A stretch of DNA of 64,000 bases from Lasiodiplodia sp. COLG20 (lineage: Eukaryota; Ascomycota; Dothideomycetes; Botryosphaeriales; Botryosphaeriaceae), in assembly GCA_009801085.1 (NCBI GenBank), contig VNWV01000001.1, positions 2,728,001 through 2,792,000 on the forward strand. Reading direction: 5' to 3'. Below are positions 46,107 to 57,256 of the stretch, in pieces. Positions within the stretch are counted from its first letter, which is position 1, and each line of letters begins with the position of its first letter. Both the position numbers and the translations under genes were made by a program. Below the pieces are notes generated by a model, which was not told the DNA's origin, made no database searches, and was given only the letters and a program-made list of their open reading frames with translations.

Positions 46107-46504
46107 CTATGCTCGGTTGGCGGCAGCGTTGCTCTCGGTTGAGCTCTTCTCGTCTTTCAGGTGCCCGGCTGCGCGCAAAGCGGCGATGCGCTCCTCTTCT
46201 TTGCGCAGGGAGCGCCTGTTGCCGATCTGCCACATGAAGCCGTACGAAAGCATGCAGACAAGCATGAGAGCTGTGAAATTGTCAGTAGGCCGGGATTTGA
46301 GCGTTGACAGAACGGTATAGGGGAAATCGCAGAAGGGAGGATCTCCTTAGGGGGCCCCGGAAATGTCTACTGTCCAACAAGCGTGCATTGCCCACTCCCG
46401 TTCTGGAACATACCGAGGAAGCCGAACAGAATGCCTAATTCGTGGCCGAGCGACGGCATTGGCACGTAGCACTCCCTCTTGTCTTCGGCAGTACATTCAC
46501 CCAT
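46107..46504 (-). CDS. 84-residue single-pass membrane protein, unknown function
   Basis: A small gene visible only after splicing: exons 46414-46504 and 46107-46270 with a 143-bp GT-AG intron. The protein starts MGECTAEDKRECYVPMPSLG. One hydrophobic segment is formed across the splice (ILFGFLALMLVCMLSYGFMW). It ends in a charged helix (RRSLRKEEERIAALRAAGHL) and a Ser/Asn/Ala tail. The acidic N-terminus and positive residues after the helix suggest N-outside or N-lumenal topology. I do not recognise the family. Correct phase, a proper stop and protein-like composition support a real gene. Confidence 0.65.
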
Positions 46505-47874
46505 GATGCCTGGTGTGCGCTCTTCCCTTTCGACGTTTAATTCGGGCCGTCAAGAGTCAGAGCTATCAAAAAGAAGACGGTGTCAGTTTGGTCAAGAGTC
46601 TTGGGTTGAGTTGGTGGATAAGATCGGAAGCATCTCCCCAGCTTTATGGCGAAGAAGTCGGCCAAGTGCTCGTCCCGCCTTGGGATTGACAGAAATACGC
46701 CACTTACACGCTTGGCCTTGGCGGTAGTTGTGGTTTCGCGCTCTCTGTTTGCTTTTGGAATTCTGTGGATACTGCGGCGTTGGTAACAAACAACACAGTG
46801 GGTCTCAAAGGGCTGACAGTGGGACACTCTCGCAGACGACGGTGGAAAGTGGGCATCGAGCAACAGTTATACCCGGCAGTGCAAGGCTTACTGCAACGAC
46901 GGCAGCGGCTGAGGCGTGGGCTGACAGGCTCCCCGGATGTCTGGGCTTGGCGACCAGGCAGCCCGGCCTCTTGCCAGTCGTTGGCCTGTCTGTGGAGTGT
47001 GGAGGCGGCCATTCTGCCTCGTCGCTGGTGGGGAAGAACGCCGCTGATGTCATTCTCGAGCACGCGGCCGGGGCAATAGGATGGAACAGTGCGCCTTCGT
47101 TCCTCTGTCCTGAGTAGCCGGCACACCTCGAGATGCGATGTGAGCAACTGCTGTGTCATGACTTGGTCAAGCTTGGGGCAAGACAGACCAAGCAGGGTTG
47201 GCGCGTTCTTGGATGCTGCCGTCTGGTCTTGGGGCGGGGCAGCCTGACTCGCCAACTTGCGGAGAGAGCTCGATAAGCCCCGCAAATTCCTGCAGTTGCT
47301 GACACCGGAATCCACCGGCTCAGGGTCCCGCAGAAACGGAGCATTCTCCCATGTTTCCATTGATAGAATCGATTGCGAACTAGCCTTGTAATTACATAAA
47401 CCCTCATGACACCGTTATCCTTAGCGTACCACTATAGACAATGAAATTTTAGGAAATACTTTCTCGAAATTTACACTTTCGAAGAGCAGTGCAATGCTTT
47501 CTTCAACCGAAGGGATCCGTCCCTTGATCAACCCAAACCCAGCTTCGCCTTGACCTTGCAAGCGCAACCTTGCCATGGACCATAGGATGAAGTCCCGCCC
47601 AGGGGAAAAAAAAAGCCATTCTCATACACGCAATAGAAGAAGAAAAAGAAGTGCTTGAACGCTGAAATGATGCCAAAACGCACATCGCAGAAGTCCAGAG
47701 CAAAAGAAGAACGGGACCCGAAAAAAGGGTATCGTAGGGTATCAATACTTTGTGTCCGGATCCAAACGCTTTCGCGCCGATAGTAGCAAACAACAAAACT
47801 CCAAAAATTTTACGAGAACCCGAGAGGAGCGTTATGCTAGAAGTTTATGGGGATGGTGCCGAACGAATCTTCAC
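46505..47874. other. Intergenic, no gene supported
   Basis: Between the small membrane protein start and the kinase stop. A 218-codon minus-strand frame (46704-47360) overlaps plus-strand frames and has no domain or periodicity; I treat it as chance. 47400-47870 is AT-rich and probably contains the kinase 3' UTR. Confidence 0.5.
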
Positions 47875-49863
47875 TCAATTCGAGTCGACCCACTCGCGTC
47901 GAACTTCTTCGTAAAGTTCACTGCAGCCATCAAACCATGGACAGTCTAACACGTCGGAGACGGTACACCGCAGCTGGGGATCCATCTCGAGACACCCGCG
48001 CACGAGGTCGATGGCGTCCTCATCAACTCCGGCCTCCCGTAGTGCCTCTTCATCCCACTCACCTTTGGTGATGAGCATGACGAGGGCTGGTTGGAAGTTA
48101 TGAGTAAAGGGCCGTTTCCCCGTGAGCAGCGTATACGCAATAACACCGTATGCCCACATGTCCACCGCAGGCGAGTACAGCGGTGTACGAGCGTGCAATA
48201 ATTCCGGCGAGGCGTAATCCAAGCTGCCGTTGATGCAAGTGCTGGTGTCCGATGGGCCGACGTGGCCGTAAGCTGATTCTTCCAAGGGAGACGGCAGGTT
48301 TCGATTTTCGTTGGTGATGAAGTCAGCCATGCCGAAGTCGCAGAGAAGAACGTTGCCCCCCTCAGTCTTCGCTTCGGGCTCAGACATGTCGAGCAAGCAA
48401 TTCTCAAGCTTGACATCGCGATGCACGACATGGACGTCTTCGTGCAAGTAACGGAGAGCTGAGGCGAGCTGATATAAGTAGCGTTTAGCCAACTTCGAGG
48501 GCAAAGCAGGCTTGCCTGCCTTGCGATTCGCGCGGATGAGATCGAAAAGCGTGCCGCCGGTGTTCAATTTGGTGATACAGAAAGTAGCAAATGGGGAATC
48601 GTAAACCGTTAGCAGAGGTAGAATGTAGGGATGCTTCAAGTATCTCCAGATCTCGACCTCATGCTCGAACTCCGTCTGCAGCTTTTCGTTTTCCGCTTCA
48701 TCCTTTCCCGTGACCTGCTTCCGTACAATTTTCACGGCCCGAATGATCTTCACTCCATCCTGGATCGTCGACACCTCTTTCACCACACTGAAGCCCCCGA
48801 AACCAATCTGCTTTCCGATAAAGTATCCGCTCTGGTCAGGGATTTCTTGGCCCTCGTCATCCGGCTCAATGACTGACGAGGCTTCTTCCCTGCCCCACTG
48901 CGACAAGAACGCACTAGCAGGGGACATGGAAGAGTTACCGGATCGTGTCGAGGTTCGTCGACTGCTGCGCCGCAGGCTTCCTTTGTCGGAGTAAAAACTC
49001 CTGGATCGCGCACTGCTCGTCCGCCGCGACGAAGGGAAGTAGGAGCTGTGCGCAGAAGCGAAGTCGATTGGCGACGAAGCAGCGAGAGGAGACTGGAGAT
49101 AGTCGGATGGGGCTTCGAGCGGGGTAAGCGATCCGTCGTTTGTGGATACGGTAGTGCCAGAAGTAAGGGAAGCCACTCGGTCATTCTCCTCTATCTCGGC
49201 GTCCTTGGCCAGATCGTCCACCGTCTCCTGTAGCAAAGGATGGCGAGACTGACCTGTGCGATACGGCAACCCCGGACGCCGTTGGAGAATCTCCATGGGC
49301 TCTCCAGTGCACGCATCGTAGCGTGCCTTGTCCGTTTCGCTGTTGTTCCGGATGTGGACTGCCCCGTGGCCATCGTGCCCTTCTTCGATCGCAGCGCCTC
49401 TTTCCACACCCAGTCTCGCATCTTTCAGGCTGGCGTAGGAATCAGGCCTGGGGAGGGGCGCGTCCATGGGAAAGCGGTCGCCACCATCAAGCGTCACTTT
49501 CGGCGCAAAGGAGATAGCGCGATGGCGCTGGCTGAACGCCTGTTCTAGTGACGGCGAGTGCCGCGAACTGCCAGAGAGCATGTACTCGTCGTTTGCCTTG
49601 CGCCCCAGCCACGACCGCTTGTCTGGGGCGTACATGCCCTCATGTTCGCTCGGGAAGGCATTGTCGGTGAGCTCCGAGTTGGTCAGGGCGACAGCGGAGT
49701 CTTCGTGAGGCCAGAAGCGCTCGTCCAGCTCGGGGAACGGGCTGCCGGGGTGCTCGCCATCGCTGCGCTTTATCGAGGCGAAGGCGGAAGGTATAGGCTT
49801 CGGGGAGGGGCGGGTGTTGAGCCTGAGTTTCTGGAAAGTCGGAGAGTCCTCCGCTGGGGCCAT
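47875..49863 (-). CDS. Serine/threonine protein kinase with long N-terminal region
   Basis: Intronless, 662 residues. Residues 1-345 are Ser/Arg/Pro-rich and disordered, with many potential phosphosites (SSRRTSSARSRSFYSDKG). The kinase domain covers 347 to about 650: glycine loop GFGGFSVV (354-361), ATP-anchoring Lys in RAVKIVRK (378), HRDVKLEN catalytic loop (Asp483), DFGMAD (509-514), and ASPELL replacing the usual APE. All catalytic residues are present. It ends with CPWFDGCSELYEEVRREW. The overall look is CAMK/Snf1-like fungal regulatory kinases, but I cannot name the orthologue. An insert in the activation segment (NENRNLPSPLEESAYGHVGP) lengthens it. Confidence 0.9.
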   Translation of the reverse strand: MAPAEDSPTFQKLRLNTRPSPKPIPSAFASIKRSDGEHPGSPFPELDERFWPHEDSAVALTNSELTDNAFPSEHEGMYAPDKRSWLGRKANDEYMLSGSSRHSPSLEQAFSQRHRAISFAPKVTLDGGDRFPMDAPLPRPDSYASLKDARLGVERGAAIEEGHDGHGAVHIRNNSETDKARYDACTGEPMEILQRRPGLPYRTGQSRHPLLQETVDDLAKDAEIEENDRVASLTSGTTVSTNDGSLTPLEAPSDYLQSPLAASSPIDFASAHSSYFPSSRRTSSARSRSFYSDKGSLRRSSRRTSTRSGNSSMSPASAFLSQWGREEASSVIEPDDEGQEIPDQSGYFIGKQIGFGGFSVVKEVSTIQDGVKIIRAVKIVRKQVTGKDEAENEKLQTEFEHEVEIWRYLKHPYILPLLTVYDSPFATFCITKLNTGGTLFDLIRANRKAGKPALPSKLAKRYLYQLASALRYLHEDVHVVHRDVKLENCLLDMSEPEAKTEGGNVLLCDFGMADFITNENRNLPSPLEESAYGHVGPSDTSTCINGSLDYASPELLHARTPLYSPAVDMWAYGVIAYTLLTGKRPFTHNFQPALVMLITKGEWDEEALREAGVDEDAIDLVRGCLEMDPQLRCTVSDVLDCPWFDGCSELYEEVRREWVDSN

Positions 49864-51516
49864 TCGACCGCGGAGTTACTGTGTACTGGGGGAATCGTGA
49901 GTTTCTTTGTTGGAGGAGGCGTCGCGACAGGCAGCGCAGTATAAAAGTTCGGCGGCGCCCCCACGCAGTGAATCAGCAAAAAGCTGGGGGATTACTCTGA
50001 AGCTCGTGGGTGGTGGCCGGCGGCGAGCCGGGGCTAAGCTGCAGGCTGCGCGCAGGGTGGGGCTCAGCGAATAGGAAGCCAGCTGTGCTGCATCTGCGTC
50101 TTGCGGCGGTGGGCGGTGCGGCGGGATGAGAGCTGTCCTATTGTCGTAACACCGCGTCCTCCAAGCGGATGACGTCGCAGCAGTGCAGTAGTCGGGAGCA
50201 AACAGAGCCAAAAAGAAAAAGTAGCTTGCTAGGCGCGTCGCAGACTTTTCTGCAGGGTGTTGCGCTCACTGGGCCCTGCGCGTGGCGGCGGCGCTCGAGG
50301 CTCTTTATTATTCCGAGTGCCGGCGATGTCCGGGACGCGCCCGTGGCACTACTAGGCGGGCACGCCGCAGCCATACGGAGCGCTGCCGTCCGCACACGGT
50401 GATGGCCTCGTGGCGTCGCTGGCTGGCTCGCCGCCTGGAGCAGTGACTTGAGCAGCGTCACTCTGCCTGCCTGGGCCACCGCGCGCAGATCCGACGTCAG
50501 GTCAGCTTCCACGTCCGGCTGGCGCACTCTGGTTCCGCGGCCCTGCAGCAGATCAGAAGCAAGGACTTTTGATGCTGCCCAAACAACCCAGCCCGCTGCG
50601 GGCCGCGCCACAGCAGGCAACCAAAGAAGTACCATTGCACCCTGCTTGACGCGGGTAGTCGAATCCAACGTCCGGACGTGCTCGTGTAAGGTTAAATCCC
50701 ACCTGTACGCCCGGACGCCTGCGTCAACTGCCCGCGCAGGAGCCCAAGGTCGCCTGCAACCTACTGTGGCGCCTCAGAGACGCGATATTGCAGCTAGATC
50801 CGCGCCGCGCTGACTTCACGCGCGCGCTGGAGACTCAGACCCTTCATGCAGTGGGGCGCATGCGCTGGCAGCATTGACAGCATTGGCGATGTCGTGAAGC
50901 ACAGCCCAGAAACATTGCGCAAAGGCGAGGCGGGCGATCTGCAGCAAACGGCGGCGCACAGCATCGTCTCAGAATTATTATAGCATGCCGGCCGTATGCT
51001 GGTGGGCGAGTTGGGCGGCAGCCGGGCATTCCCAACGCCCTCACGTGGGCCAGTTGGCATGGACGGGACGGCGGCGCGCGACGTCACGGCGATGGGGCGG
51101 CCAGCGCGACGGCTCCGCTTTGCGACAATCTGGGTGTTTTCTGGTCAAGCTTGGCCGGCGCGACGGGCGAGGAGCGCGGTTCTGGTGATAATTTCACAGC
51201 ACCCGCACGCCCCGGCGCGGCAGTCGTGGGCGCGTGCTGGCCCCGTGGTGCTCGCGGCAGCCGCGAAAGGAGTTTAGCCAGCCGCCAGAGCAGACCCTTG
51301 GCGGCCGTCGAGAGCTTGCCGGAGCCAGCCATCGATCGCAAACACGCTCAAGCCTCGCAGTATCTATCCATCGTCCAACCAACTCACCGCCCTCCGCCGC
51401 ATATACCCTTCGCCCGCCCGCGTCGCTCAGCACGCGGCCCATCGCCCGAGTCTGCCTCTGCCAACCGAGACACGATCCAAGCCAGCGTCATCGGCCTCAG
51501 AGGCCCCGACGACAAG
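49864..51516. promoter_or_regulatory. Divergent region, kinase/Vac8, carrying one 83-bp palindrome
   Basis: 1.65 kb, GC-rich, with overlapping chance frames on both strands (for example 50138-50668 minus and 50448-50813 plus). It must include the kinase and Vac8 promoters. The only structure I find is the diverged palindromic element at 50652-50734, listed separately. Confidence 0.5.
50652..50734. repeat. 83-bp palindromic element, copy 4 (diverged)
   Basis: Left arm CGGGTAGTCGAATCCAACG then TCCGGACGTG; right arm CGCCCGGACGCCTGCGTCAA then CTGCCCG. Same length and same spacing as copies 1-3, with a centre (TAAGGTTAAATCC) that aligns to their TAATTTTTAATTC. It is more GC-rich than the others. 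The dinucleotide CG flanks it on both sides. Confidence 0.7.
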
Positions 51517-53540
51517 ATGGGTCTATCGGGCTACTGCTCCAAGCTGTTCAGCTCCTGCTGCGGCGGTGCGTCCCCGCTGCTGCCCGCCGCAACCGTGCTT
51601 TGCCTCTGACCACTCTCCAGGCCGCTCCAAGGATGGGCTGTACGATCCTGTGCTCGCCGACAGCGAGCGGGAGGCCGTTGCCGACCTGCTTGGCTATCTC
51701 GAGAACGTGCGTCCGCCTCAACTCGCCGCCCGCCCGACGACACCTTGCTGACGAGCTTCTGCAGAGAGCCGAGACCGACTTCTTCTCCGGCGATCCTCTC
51801 CGCGCCTTGAGCACGCTGGTGTACTCTGACAACATCGACCTGCAGCGGAGCGCGAGCTTGACGTTCGCCGAGATAACAGAGCGAGGTGTGTAGTTGCGGT
51901 TTGCTCAACGTTATCCACGTATGCTAACTGCAGACCTCCTGCAAGCAGATGTCAGAGAGGTCGACCGCGACACGCTCGAGCCGATCCTCTTCCTCCTCCA
52001 GAACAGCGATATCGAGGTGCAGCGGGCGGCAAGTGCGGCATTAGGCAACCTCGCCGTCAACAGTACGTCGCCGTGGCTCCCACACTTTTCATATGCTGAC
52101 CGCTCGCAGCGGAGAACAAAGTTCGCATCGTCCAGCTCGGCGGCCTTGGTCCGCTCATCAAGCAGATGAACTCGCCGAACGTGGAGGTGCAGTGCAACGC
52201 TGTGGGTTGCATTACAAACTTGGCAACGCATGAGGAGAACAAGGCAAAGATTGCTCGATCCGGAGCTCTGCCTCCACTCACTAGACTTGCGAAGTCTAGG
52301 GACATGCGTGTTCAGCGGAACGCTACCGGCGCCCTTCTGAACATGACGCACTCCGGTATGAATCTGGCGGTGTCGCCTAATTTTAGACGAAATGGTATTA
52401 ACAGAGCAATAGATGACAACCGTCAACAACTGGTCAACGCGGGAGCGATACCCGTCCTCGTTCAACTGCTCTCTTCCCCCGACGTGGACGTCCAATACTA
52501 CTGCACAACGGCTCTTAGCAATATCGCTGTCGATGGGCAGAACCGGAAGAGGTTGGCGCAGACCGAAAGCCGTCTCGTACAATCGCTGGTACACCTTATG
52601 GACTCTTCGTCACCCAAGGTCCAGTGCCAGGCGGCTCTGGCGTTGCGGAACCTCGCGTCAGACGAGCGCTACCAGCTTGAGATCGTTCGGGCTCGCGGGC
52701 TGCCCTCCCTCCTTCGTCTGCTCCAGTCGTCATATCTCCCTCTTATCCTTTCCGCTGTCGCGTGTATCCGCAACATTTCGATCCACCCCTCTAACGAATC
52801 TCCTATCATCGATGCCGGATTCCTTGGGCCTTTGGTCGATCTTCTTGGTTCTACAGAGAACGAGGAAATCCAATGCCATGCCATCTCTACCCTTCGCAAC
52901 CTTGCAGCTAGCTCGGACCGCAACAAGCAACTGGTACTTGAGGCTGGTGCTGTGCAGAAGTGTAAGCAGCTGGTTCTGAATGTGCCATTGACTGTCCAGT
53001 CGGAAATGACTGCTGCCGTCGCTGTGCTTGCTTTGAGCGATGAGCTGAAGCCTCATCTCCTCAACCTTGGTGTCTTTGATGTGCTTATTCCCCTCACGGA
53101 GTCGGACAGTATTGAAGTTCAAGGTAACAGCGCTGCTGCTCTGGGCAACCTCTCGTCTAAAGGTATGTTTTCTCCCAAGCAAAGCGCAGATATTTAGCTG
53201 ACTGGCTTCAGTGGGCGATTACACCATCTTTTTGCAGAACTGGAATGAGCCCAACGGTGGCATTCACGGCTACCTTTCCAGATTCCTGGACAGCGGAGAC
53301 CCTACGTTCCAGCACATTGCGATTTGGACACTCCTGCAACTCCTTGAGTCTGACGACTCCAGGCTGCTCAACCTCATTGGCAAATCGAGCTCCATTGTCA
53401 CGATGGTCAAGAGCATCGCGGATCGTAACATCGAGTCGGACGATGAGGACAATGAAGACGGCGAGGGCGAGGTCGTCAGCCTGGCGCGACGATGCCTGGA
53501 GCTGCTCGGAAACACGCCTAAGACTCTGATGGAGGGATGA
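51517..53540 (+). CDS. VAC8: Vac8, vacuolar armadillo-repeat protein
   Basis: Vacuolar membrane scaffold for vacuole inheritance (with Vac17), nucleus-vacuole junctions (with Nvj1), Cvt/autophagy (with Atg13) and fusion. Seven exons (51517-51565, 51621-51706, 51765-51885, 51949-52062, 52110-52355, 52413-53162, 53212-53540) give 564 residues, the usual length. The N-terminus [16 protein letters not shown] has Gly2 for myristoylation and Cys7, Cys14 and Cys15 for palmitoylation. About twelve ARM repeats follow ([112 protein letters not shown]). An acidic loop ([15 protein letters not shown]) near the end is conserved in the family. Confidence 0.97.
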
Positions 53541-54723
53541 GATTTCAAATCTCTTTGATTCCATCGCTGTCCCGTTGGTCGTAACGTGGGCACATTCTCC
53601 TCTTCCGTAAGGCTTCATTTAAAAAAAATACACTTCCGGCGCAGGCAGGCGTTTTTTTCCGGGCAAATCAACCGGGACGCAATTCAATTCTTCTGTTTTC
53701 CATTTTCATAGCGAGCATGGGCGGAGCAAGGATGTCATTTTCCTTTTCCTCTGTTGTCTCACTCTAGGGCGTGTTTTCATTATACCACATTGATGTGCAC
53801 GAATCAGTAAATCCTCTCTCTCCTTTTGTTTCTTTTATTGCGTTTTGCTTTGTTTGACTTTGGGCATCTGCAAGTTGGGGGTGCGGGCGGTTGTGGACGT
53901 AGAGATTGGGACTGTGTCTCTGAGATCGGGGGGAGAAGGATGTGGAGAATGAGCGTAGCTTGGCTTCTCTTCGTTCAGCTGATCAGTAGTTTTCTTTTAT
54001 TGGGGCAGTTCTGTTGTAATTGAGATGGGAGAAACAAGGATGTGAAGGGTGCTCGCGTGAGCTAAGTTGCGGTTGTGGGATGTAAAGCTCTTCAAGTAAT
54101 GACCTCAGCATAGACTTCTTTGAAATTGACGCGTTTGCTTTTGAATGCCCCGCCTTCTGATGTGCCACTGCTGGGATCACATACCGATGTCATTTCATGC
54201 TGTTAGTCTCCATTCCTGACGTGCAGTTATGCGGTGAACAAGTCGATATTCGGACCGCAGAGCCAATAGGAAAGACCTTCGGCCAATGAAGCACTGACAA
54301 GAAGGCATTTGGCGGGGTAAAAAAAATGCAAGATGGTGATAGGCCCAATTTTCATGAGATCGAGGCACCAGATGCCAGGGCCCCAAGACCAGATCCGACT
54401 AGGGGCAACGTGTACCGCTGTGATGCGCAGACCTGCGTCTTGCCACCTTAATCGCTTAATATTATGATAACATAAGCTTTTCGCTAGCCTGATGCCTCTC
54501 TAATTGCGACGGTCGACGTTCGTCATCTGGCCGGTTGCCGCTTTGGGCAGGGCTGGCTTATCGTGAGGCTTATCGCAGCTCAACCTTCAACACCACGCGA
54601 AAAGCTTCAGAGCCAACCTCGAGCGTCCTTGTACTTCTTCCGCACTGCTTGTCGCCGATGACTCATGAGCAATATCAATCAAGTTTAGGTTTTTCATAAT
54701 TTGCAGAGGTAGTTTTCACGACC
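53541..54723. other. Intergenic, no gene seen
   Basis: VAC8 3' UTR followed by AT-richer sequence up to the MFS gene. Only frames of about 60 codons. No repeat identified. Confidence 0.6.
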
Positions 54724-56754
54724 ATGTCGGCCGTCGGTGGGGACCGCTCCGCCTTGGACGAGCCCCTCTTTGTGCACCAAGACAGCGAAGCGCAGCAGAA
54801 GCCTTACACTTCAGCCAGTGATGACGAGCATCAGGACGATGAAGCTGCACGCGTCTTCCAATCCTTCCCAGACCGGCAGCGCCGCGTCAACCGCCACGGA
54901 CTCTGGACGTTGCTACTCCTACTAGCGCTCACGACGATGGGCACGCGCCTATTCAGCCTGCCGCTCAACCGCGCCGTCGAGCTGCGGTACTGCCGCGCCT
55001 ACTACGAGGAGCACGACCCATCGGTACTACCAAGCCAGCCCGGCGCCGAGATCCCGGAGGAGATGTGCAAGGTCAAGGAGGTGCAGCAGCGGTTGGCGTG
55101 GCTGCAGGGCGTGATCGAGACGCTGATCGTGGGGATTGATCTTGCGGTGACGATGCCGCTGGGGTGGGTAGGAGACAGGTTTGGGCGAAAGGTGGTCCTG
55201 GCGCTCAACGCGGTAGGGTTTGGCTGCTTGGTGGTTTGGGTGGTGCTTGTTGGTGAGTACCTTTCGACAGAGATCACTCTCTAGCCATGAGAATCAAACA
55301 TTCGTACATGAAACTTGAGCAGATAATTAATGCAATATCCAGGTCACCTTGACATTCCTGTTGAAGCTATGCTTGCCGGCCCTTTCTTGACCCTCCTCGG
55401 CGGCCACGATTGTGTATTGACATCGACAATATTTGCCATGGTGACAGACCTGACCGATGATCTTATCCAACGGTAGGTATGCCGTGTGTCTGTCTTTTTG
55501 ATACGTATTGCTAATACGCTGAAAGGACTTCCTACATTGCATATATTTCATCAGTCAACTATGTCATATCGCTCTTTGGACCATCGTTGGCATCCTTGGC
55601 TATGTCTCGCGATATCTGGCTTCCATTTTATCTGAGCATCGCCTTCTTTACAGCCGCAATCCCTACAATTTATTTCCTCCCTAAAACTTCGTCCCAGCAC
55701 AGCAAAACTTCTTCCAATATCGTCAGTCATGGCGACGTCCCGGAAGAAGAGTCCCTCCTTGGTTCGGCCTCTTCACCTGCTATACGCTCCAATAGGCCCA
55801 AGAATCTTTCGCAGCGTTTGCTCGCACCTGTCAAAACGATTGCACGCTTGGTAATCGGCCGCCGCAACTTCCAAGTCCACCTGATCGGAGGCTTCTTCCT
55901 TCCCGCACTCGCGTCATCCAACACGCATCTCCTACCACAATACACCTCTAAGCGGTACGGCTGGAAGTTCGAGCACGTCGGCTATTTGCTGTCCATCAAG
56001 GCTGCCGTCAACATTACGCTGCTCGCGCTTGTCATTCCCATAACAATGCGGATATTGCTGAAGCGCATGCCAGGGAAGGAGGTGAGCCTGAACTATAGAG
56101 GCGCGCAGATCAGCCTTGCGGTATCCATCTTGGGTGCTCTGAGCATTGCAGCGGCAGGGACAGTAGGAGTGCTGATGTGCGGTAAGTTCATACCCTGTTG
56201 CGCCACACCGTCTTACTCTCCTTGCTCCTTGAAATGTTCATTTGAAAGAAATTGGCAAATCCGGATCCGCTGACCTGCCATCCGATTGAACAGCACTCAT
56301 CGTCTACGCCCTCGGCTCCGCCCTCCCGGTATTCACCATGTCTTTAGTCGAATCGGCACCGATAGCGGCAACCACCTCCCCCTCGCCGTCATCATCTGCC
56401 TCCCCGTCTGTCGCCGACGGCGATTCTCAAGAGGCGGATCGTGACTCCTTCCGAGACGGCCTGAGCCGCGCACCCAACAGCGCACAGCAGGACTACAGCG
56501 TCGTCATGCTAGTCAAGACGGTTGGTTCGCTTGTAGGCGCGCCGGTCATGACCTTTGCTTGGGTCAAGGGGATTGGGCTAGGCGGAGCGGCCTTGGGACT
56601 TCCCTATTTCTTATCTGCGGTGAGTACTTGTCAGCCTCGATTTTTTTTTTCCTAGAAAAACCCCTTCATCATGATGTTCGATCTCGCTGATGGTTGGCTA
56701 CATTAGATTCTTTACGTTAGCGCAGCCGCCGTGCTGTGCTCTTTGAAGCTTTGA
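54724..56754 (+). CDS. Major facilitator superfamily transporter
   Basis: Five exons (54724-55252, 55343-55472, 55526-56181, 56294-56619, 56707-56754) give 562 residues. A 60-residue acidic cytosolic N-terminus is followed by TM1 (GLWTLLLLLALTTMG) and a long first loop with paired Cys (RYCRAYYEEH, EEMCKVKEV). TM2 and the MFS A-motif region come next (PLGWVGDRFGRKVVLALNAV). Further hydrophobic segments are visible in VISLFGPSLASLAMSRDIWL, LPFYLSIAFFTAAIPTIYFL, ITLLALVIPITMRILL and SLAVSILGALSIAAAGTVGV. A cytosolic loop with Ser/Pro lies before the last helices. The layout fits fungal efflux-type MFS proteins with about 12 helices; the substrate is unknown. No biosynthetic cluster adjoins it. 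Confidence 0.87.
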
Positions 56755-57256
56755 ATGGCGCAATTGATGTGGAGAAAGATAAGGACTCGGACTCGCCAAT
56801 CTGCTTTCCGGTTTCAGGGATTGGCTGGTTGACATGCTTCTTCTTCGACCAGACTTGCACTTCGACGTTATCCGAAACGTTCTTAGCGCACTAACGTTTA
56901 TGAGATCACTATACCATACTTGACGCACTGAGATCCTGGACCTTGGGCAGACTGTCGAAAGGATCCTGAATGTGATTTTGATGAAACGACCTTGGATCGT
57001 GTCCCATTGAATGTTCATTATGGTGATACATTTCCAATGTACAAATTAATTTTTTATGATCATGACACCATTTCCAGGTACATGATCAAATGACCCCAAA
57101 AGAAACTGCACTCGCGAACCACGTCCCCTGATTTTCCTCTCCGAAAGACCTAGTCCAAGCATTTGGCCAAAACGTAGGAACCGATTACTGCTTTCGATAT
57201 TCTCCCATGCATCATCGGGAAAACTGAGGTCGGGGCAAAATGAGCCGAATGTGCAT
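56755..57256. other. Intergenic between convergent genes, no gene seen
   Basis: 3' flanks of the MFS transporter and the TRAP-alpha/Irc22 gene. Short frames only. Confidence 0.6.

Noticed and set aside
46704..47360. 218-codon minus-strand frame
   Set aside because: Overlaps plus-strand frames of similar length; composition gives no sign of a fold. Kept as possible only if transcription is shown.
50138..50668. 176-codon minus-strand frame upstream of VAC8
   Set aside because: Its 5' end overlaps palindrome copy 4, and opposite-strand frames are equally open; no domain.
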